DNA of 42,743 nucleotides from an uncultured Clostridia bacterium (GTDB lineage: Bacteria > Bacillota > Limnochordia > Darwinibacteriales > DTU012). The translations under genes were made by a program, and so were the position numbers. Location: contig FIZJ01000003.1 of NCBI GenBank assembly GCA_900019385.1, positions 1-42,743 of the forward strand, read 5' to 3'. The notes below the pieces were generated by a model. The model was not told the DNA's origin. It did no database searches and saw only the letters and a list, made by a program, of their open reading frames with translations. Positions 41,432 to 42,743 of this stretch are shown here, one piece after another (the stretch's first letter is position 1; every line of letters begins with the position of its first letter).

Positions 41432-42664
41432 TCACATACCCTCCTTCGATAACTCAAACTCGGCATACAGCGCGCGTACAGCCTCCAACAAGTCCTTTTC
41501 CCGGATCAGGCATGAGATGTTGGCATGGGAATCGGTCGTCTGGAAAATCGGCACGTTTGCCCGCTCAAGGCTGCGCACCACCCGGGCCATCACTCCGGGC
41601 ACTCCGTGCATGCCTGCGCCCACGACAGACACTTTGGCATAGCCCTTTTCGACTGTAGTATTCAATCCCAGATCCGCCAAAACCTGCTTTACCAGATCAA
41701 CTTTCGCCTCATCGATGATAAATGCGATCAGCTGCGGAGACAAATAGATTAGATCGATGCTGATTTGATTCCGTGCCAACAAGTCAAAAATTCTAAGCGT
41801 CAGTTCCGACTTGTTGAAATCTTCCTGTCCGCTGATCTTGACATGAGCTCTTCTTGTCAAATGGGCAATGCCGGTTACAACCCGATCGGTGATCTTCACG
41901 CTTCGTTTCTTACTGCCTGCGCCGGCGGCAATCGTCGTGCCGAGCCCAGCCTGTTCCGTGCCGAGGATTTTCAGTTCAATCCCGGCCTCCATAGCGATCT
42001 CCACCGCCCTGGGGTGTACAACCTTGGCCCCCAGGTGAGCCAGTTCGATGATCTCGCCATAGGTCAACTCCTTGATGGTCGGGGCATCGGGAATCAATCG
42101 GGGATCCACAGTTTTCACCCCGTCAACATCAGTGTAGATTTCCACAACCGGACATTCCAAGGCTGCGGCGACGGCCACCGCGGTGATATCACTGCCGCCC
42201 CTCCCCAAGGTGGTCACCCGGCCGGAATCCGTCTGTCCCTGAAAACCTGCTACAACAGGGATTATTTGCTCTCGGCAGGCCTGGATGATTGCCTCCGGAT
42301 CAATTGAAGCGATCCTGGCACTACCGAATTCCTGATCGGTAACAATCCCCGCTTGCCACCCAGTTAAAGCCTGAGCGCGGTACCCTAGCTGATTCAAGGT
42401 TTCAGCCAGGACTGCCGCGGAGATGATCTCGCCGCAGCTAAGCATCAGATCCAGGTTCTGCGGATCTGGGTTTGGATTTGCGCGGCGGATCACGTCAATA
42501 AGGCTGTCGGTGGAGTATGAGTCGCCGGCCCTGCCCATTGCAGACACAACCACAACAGGGACAAAACCAGACTTTATCTTCTCAATGATTCTCTGCGCAG
42601 CCAGCCGGCGCAGTTCTTCCGTTGCCAGAGAGCTGCCGCCGAACTTCAGCACCGAGAACTCCAT
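41432..42664 (-). CDS. dapG: Aspartokinase (DapG type)
   Basis: This 410-residue enzyme phosphorylates aspartate as the first step of the aspartate pathway. It starts VLKFGGSSLATEE and has SAMGRAGDSYSTDSL, GRGGSDITAVA and ITGIAH-type VVTGIAHLTRR, followed by two ACT regulatory domains (about 275-340 and 345-405). ACT2 has VVGAGMHGVPGVMARV and DSHANISCLI. Size, motifs and order resemble B. subtilis DapG, which is inhibited by diaminopimelate; that regulation is inferred. ATG 42664 follows GAGGTGA; the longer reading to 42685 would overlap asd. Confidence 0.96.
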   Translation of the reverse strand: MEFSVLKFGGSSLATEELRRLAAQRIIEKIKSGFVPVVVVSAMGRAGDSYSTDSLIDVIRRANPNPDPQNLDLMLSCGEIISAAVLAETLNQLGYRAQALTGWQAGIVTDQEFGSARIASIDPEAIIQACREQIIPVVAGFQGQTDSGRVTTLGRGGSDITAVAVAAALECPVVEIYTDVDGVKTVDPRLIPDAPTIKELTYGEIIELAHLGAKVVHPRAVEIAMEAGIELKILGTEQAGLGTTIAAGAGSKKRSVKITDRVVTGIAHLTRRAHVKISGQEDFNKSELTLRIFDLLARNQISIDLIYLSPQLIAFIIDEAKVDLVKQVLADLGLNTTVEKGYAKVSVVGAGMHGVPGVMARVVRSLERANVPIFQTTDSHANISCLIREKDLLEAVRALYAEFELSKEGM

Positions 42665-42674
42665 ACTATTCACC

Positions 42675-42743
42675 TCAATCGGCAATCAGGTACTCTCCAA
42701 TCTGAATCGCGTTCAGCGCCGCCCCCTTGCGGAGCTGATCCCC
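42675..42743 (-). CDS. asd: Aspartate-semialdehyde dehydrogenase, C-terminal fragment
   Basis: The window edge cuts this gene. Reading the minus strand from the edge gives DQLRKGAALNAIQIGEYLI and then a stop at 42675, which is the recognisable C-terminal end of Asd. Only about 22 residues are visible. Asd reduces aspartyl phosphate to aspartate semialdehyde. It lies 10 bp upstream of the aspartokinase start, and its stop overlaps that gene's ribosome site, giving an asd-dapG-dapA operon. Confidence 0.8.
   Translation of the reverse strand, partial: GDQLRKGAALNAIQIGEYLIAD

Overview
The window looks like a chromosomal segment of a spore-forming Firmicute (Clostridia-like, GC a little above 50% by eye). 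The evidence is the presence of yunB, ytxC, yteA, ylzJ and tepA homologues, T-box leaders, an L20-type infC leader, an encoded-CCA tRNA and gene orders shared with Bacillus subtilis. All but one of the 43 protein genes run on the minus strand; only a class A penicillin-binding protein (6959-9004) runs on the plus strand. No insertion sequence, prophage, CRISPR array or plasmid function was seen.

Layout, left to right. 1-266: three tandem TTGACA-type promoters firing leftwards out of the window, probably towards an rRNA operon or another very highly expressed unit. 267-3460: a HAD phosphatase (gmhB-like), a DMT transporter and a membrane-anchored MutS-like ATPase. 3513-6825: leuS, with its own promoter and a non-T-box attenuator-like leader, and yunB. 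6959-9164: the PBP, then a 39-bp perfect inverted repeat enclosing a terminator. 9170-16985: mutS2, an amidase, cvpA, zapA, pheT and pheS with a Phe T-box. This matches the B. subtilis pheST-zapA-yshB-mutSB cluster without rnhC and polX and with the amidase inserted. 17023-19404: a 36-codon yqzL-type gene, a SpoU methyltransferase, and rplT-rpmI-infC with a probable AUU start for infC. 19405-22875: ytxC and a non-homologous end-joining operon (ku, ligase, polymerase as three genes). 23009-23488: tRNA-Cys and a gene-free stretch ending in a plus-strand terminator, a candidate non-coding RNA.

23490-36542: pyrR, rluD, lspA, yteA, a DUF5665 gene, ileS (Ile T-box), proC-proA-proB (Pro T-box), divIVA, ylmH, yggT, sepF, yggS and uppP. 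This is the conserved division/ylm-ileS-lspA-rluD-pyrR neighbourhood with a proline operon placed between divIVA and ileS. 36607-42743: a Na/Pi-cotransporter-family protein, ylzJ, tepA, an RNase J, dapA, an aspartokinase and the 3' end of asd. This is the B. subtilis asd-dapG-dapA-rnjB-tepA-ylzJ order.

Taken together this is mainly housekeeping DNA: translation (three synthetases, two ribosomal proteins, IF-3), cell division and wall synthesis, proline and lysine/diaminopimelate biosynthesis, DNA repair and sporulation. The less ordinary content is in compact regulation. Three promoters have a -35 hexamer that contains the stop codon of the preceding gene. Three terminators are built from the last codons of a gene. 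Several leaders (leuS, infC, rnjB, amidase) carry hairpins that could regulate expression. All coordinates, starts and structures were worked out by eye; no database search or folding program was run.
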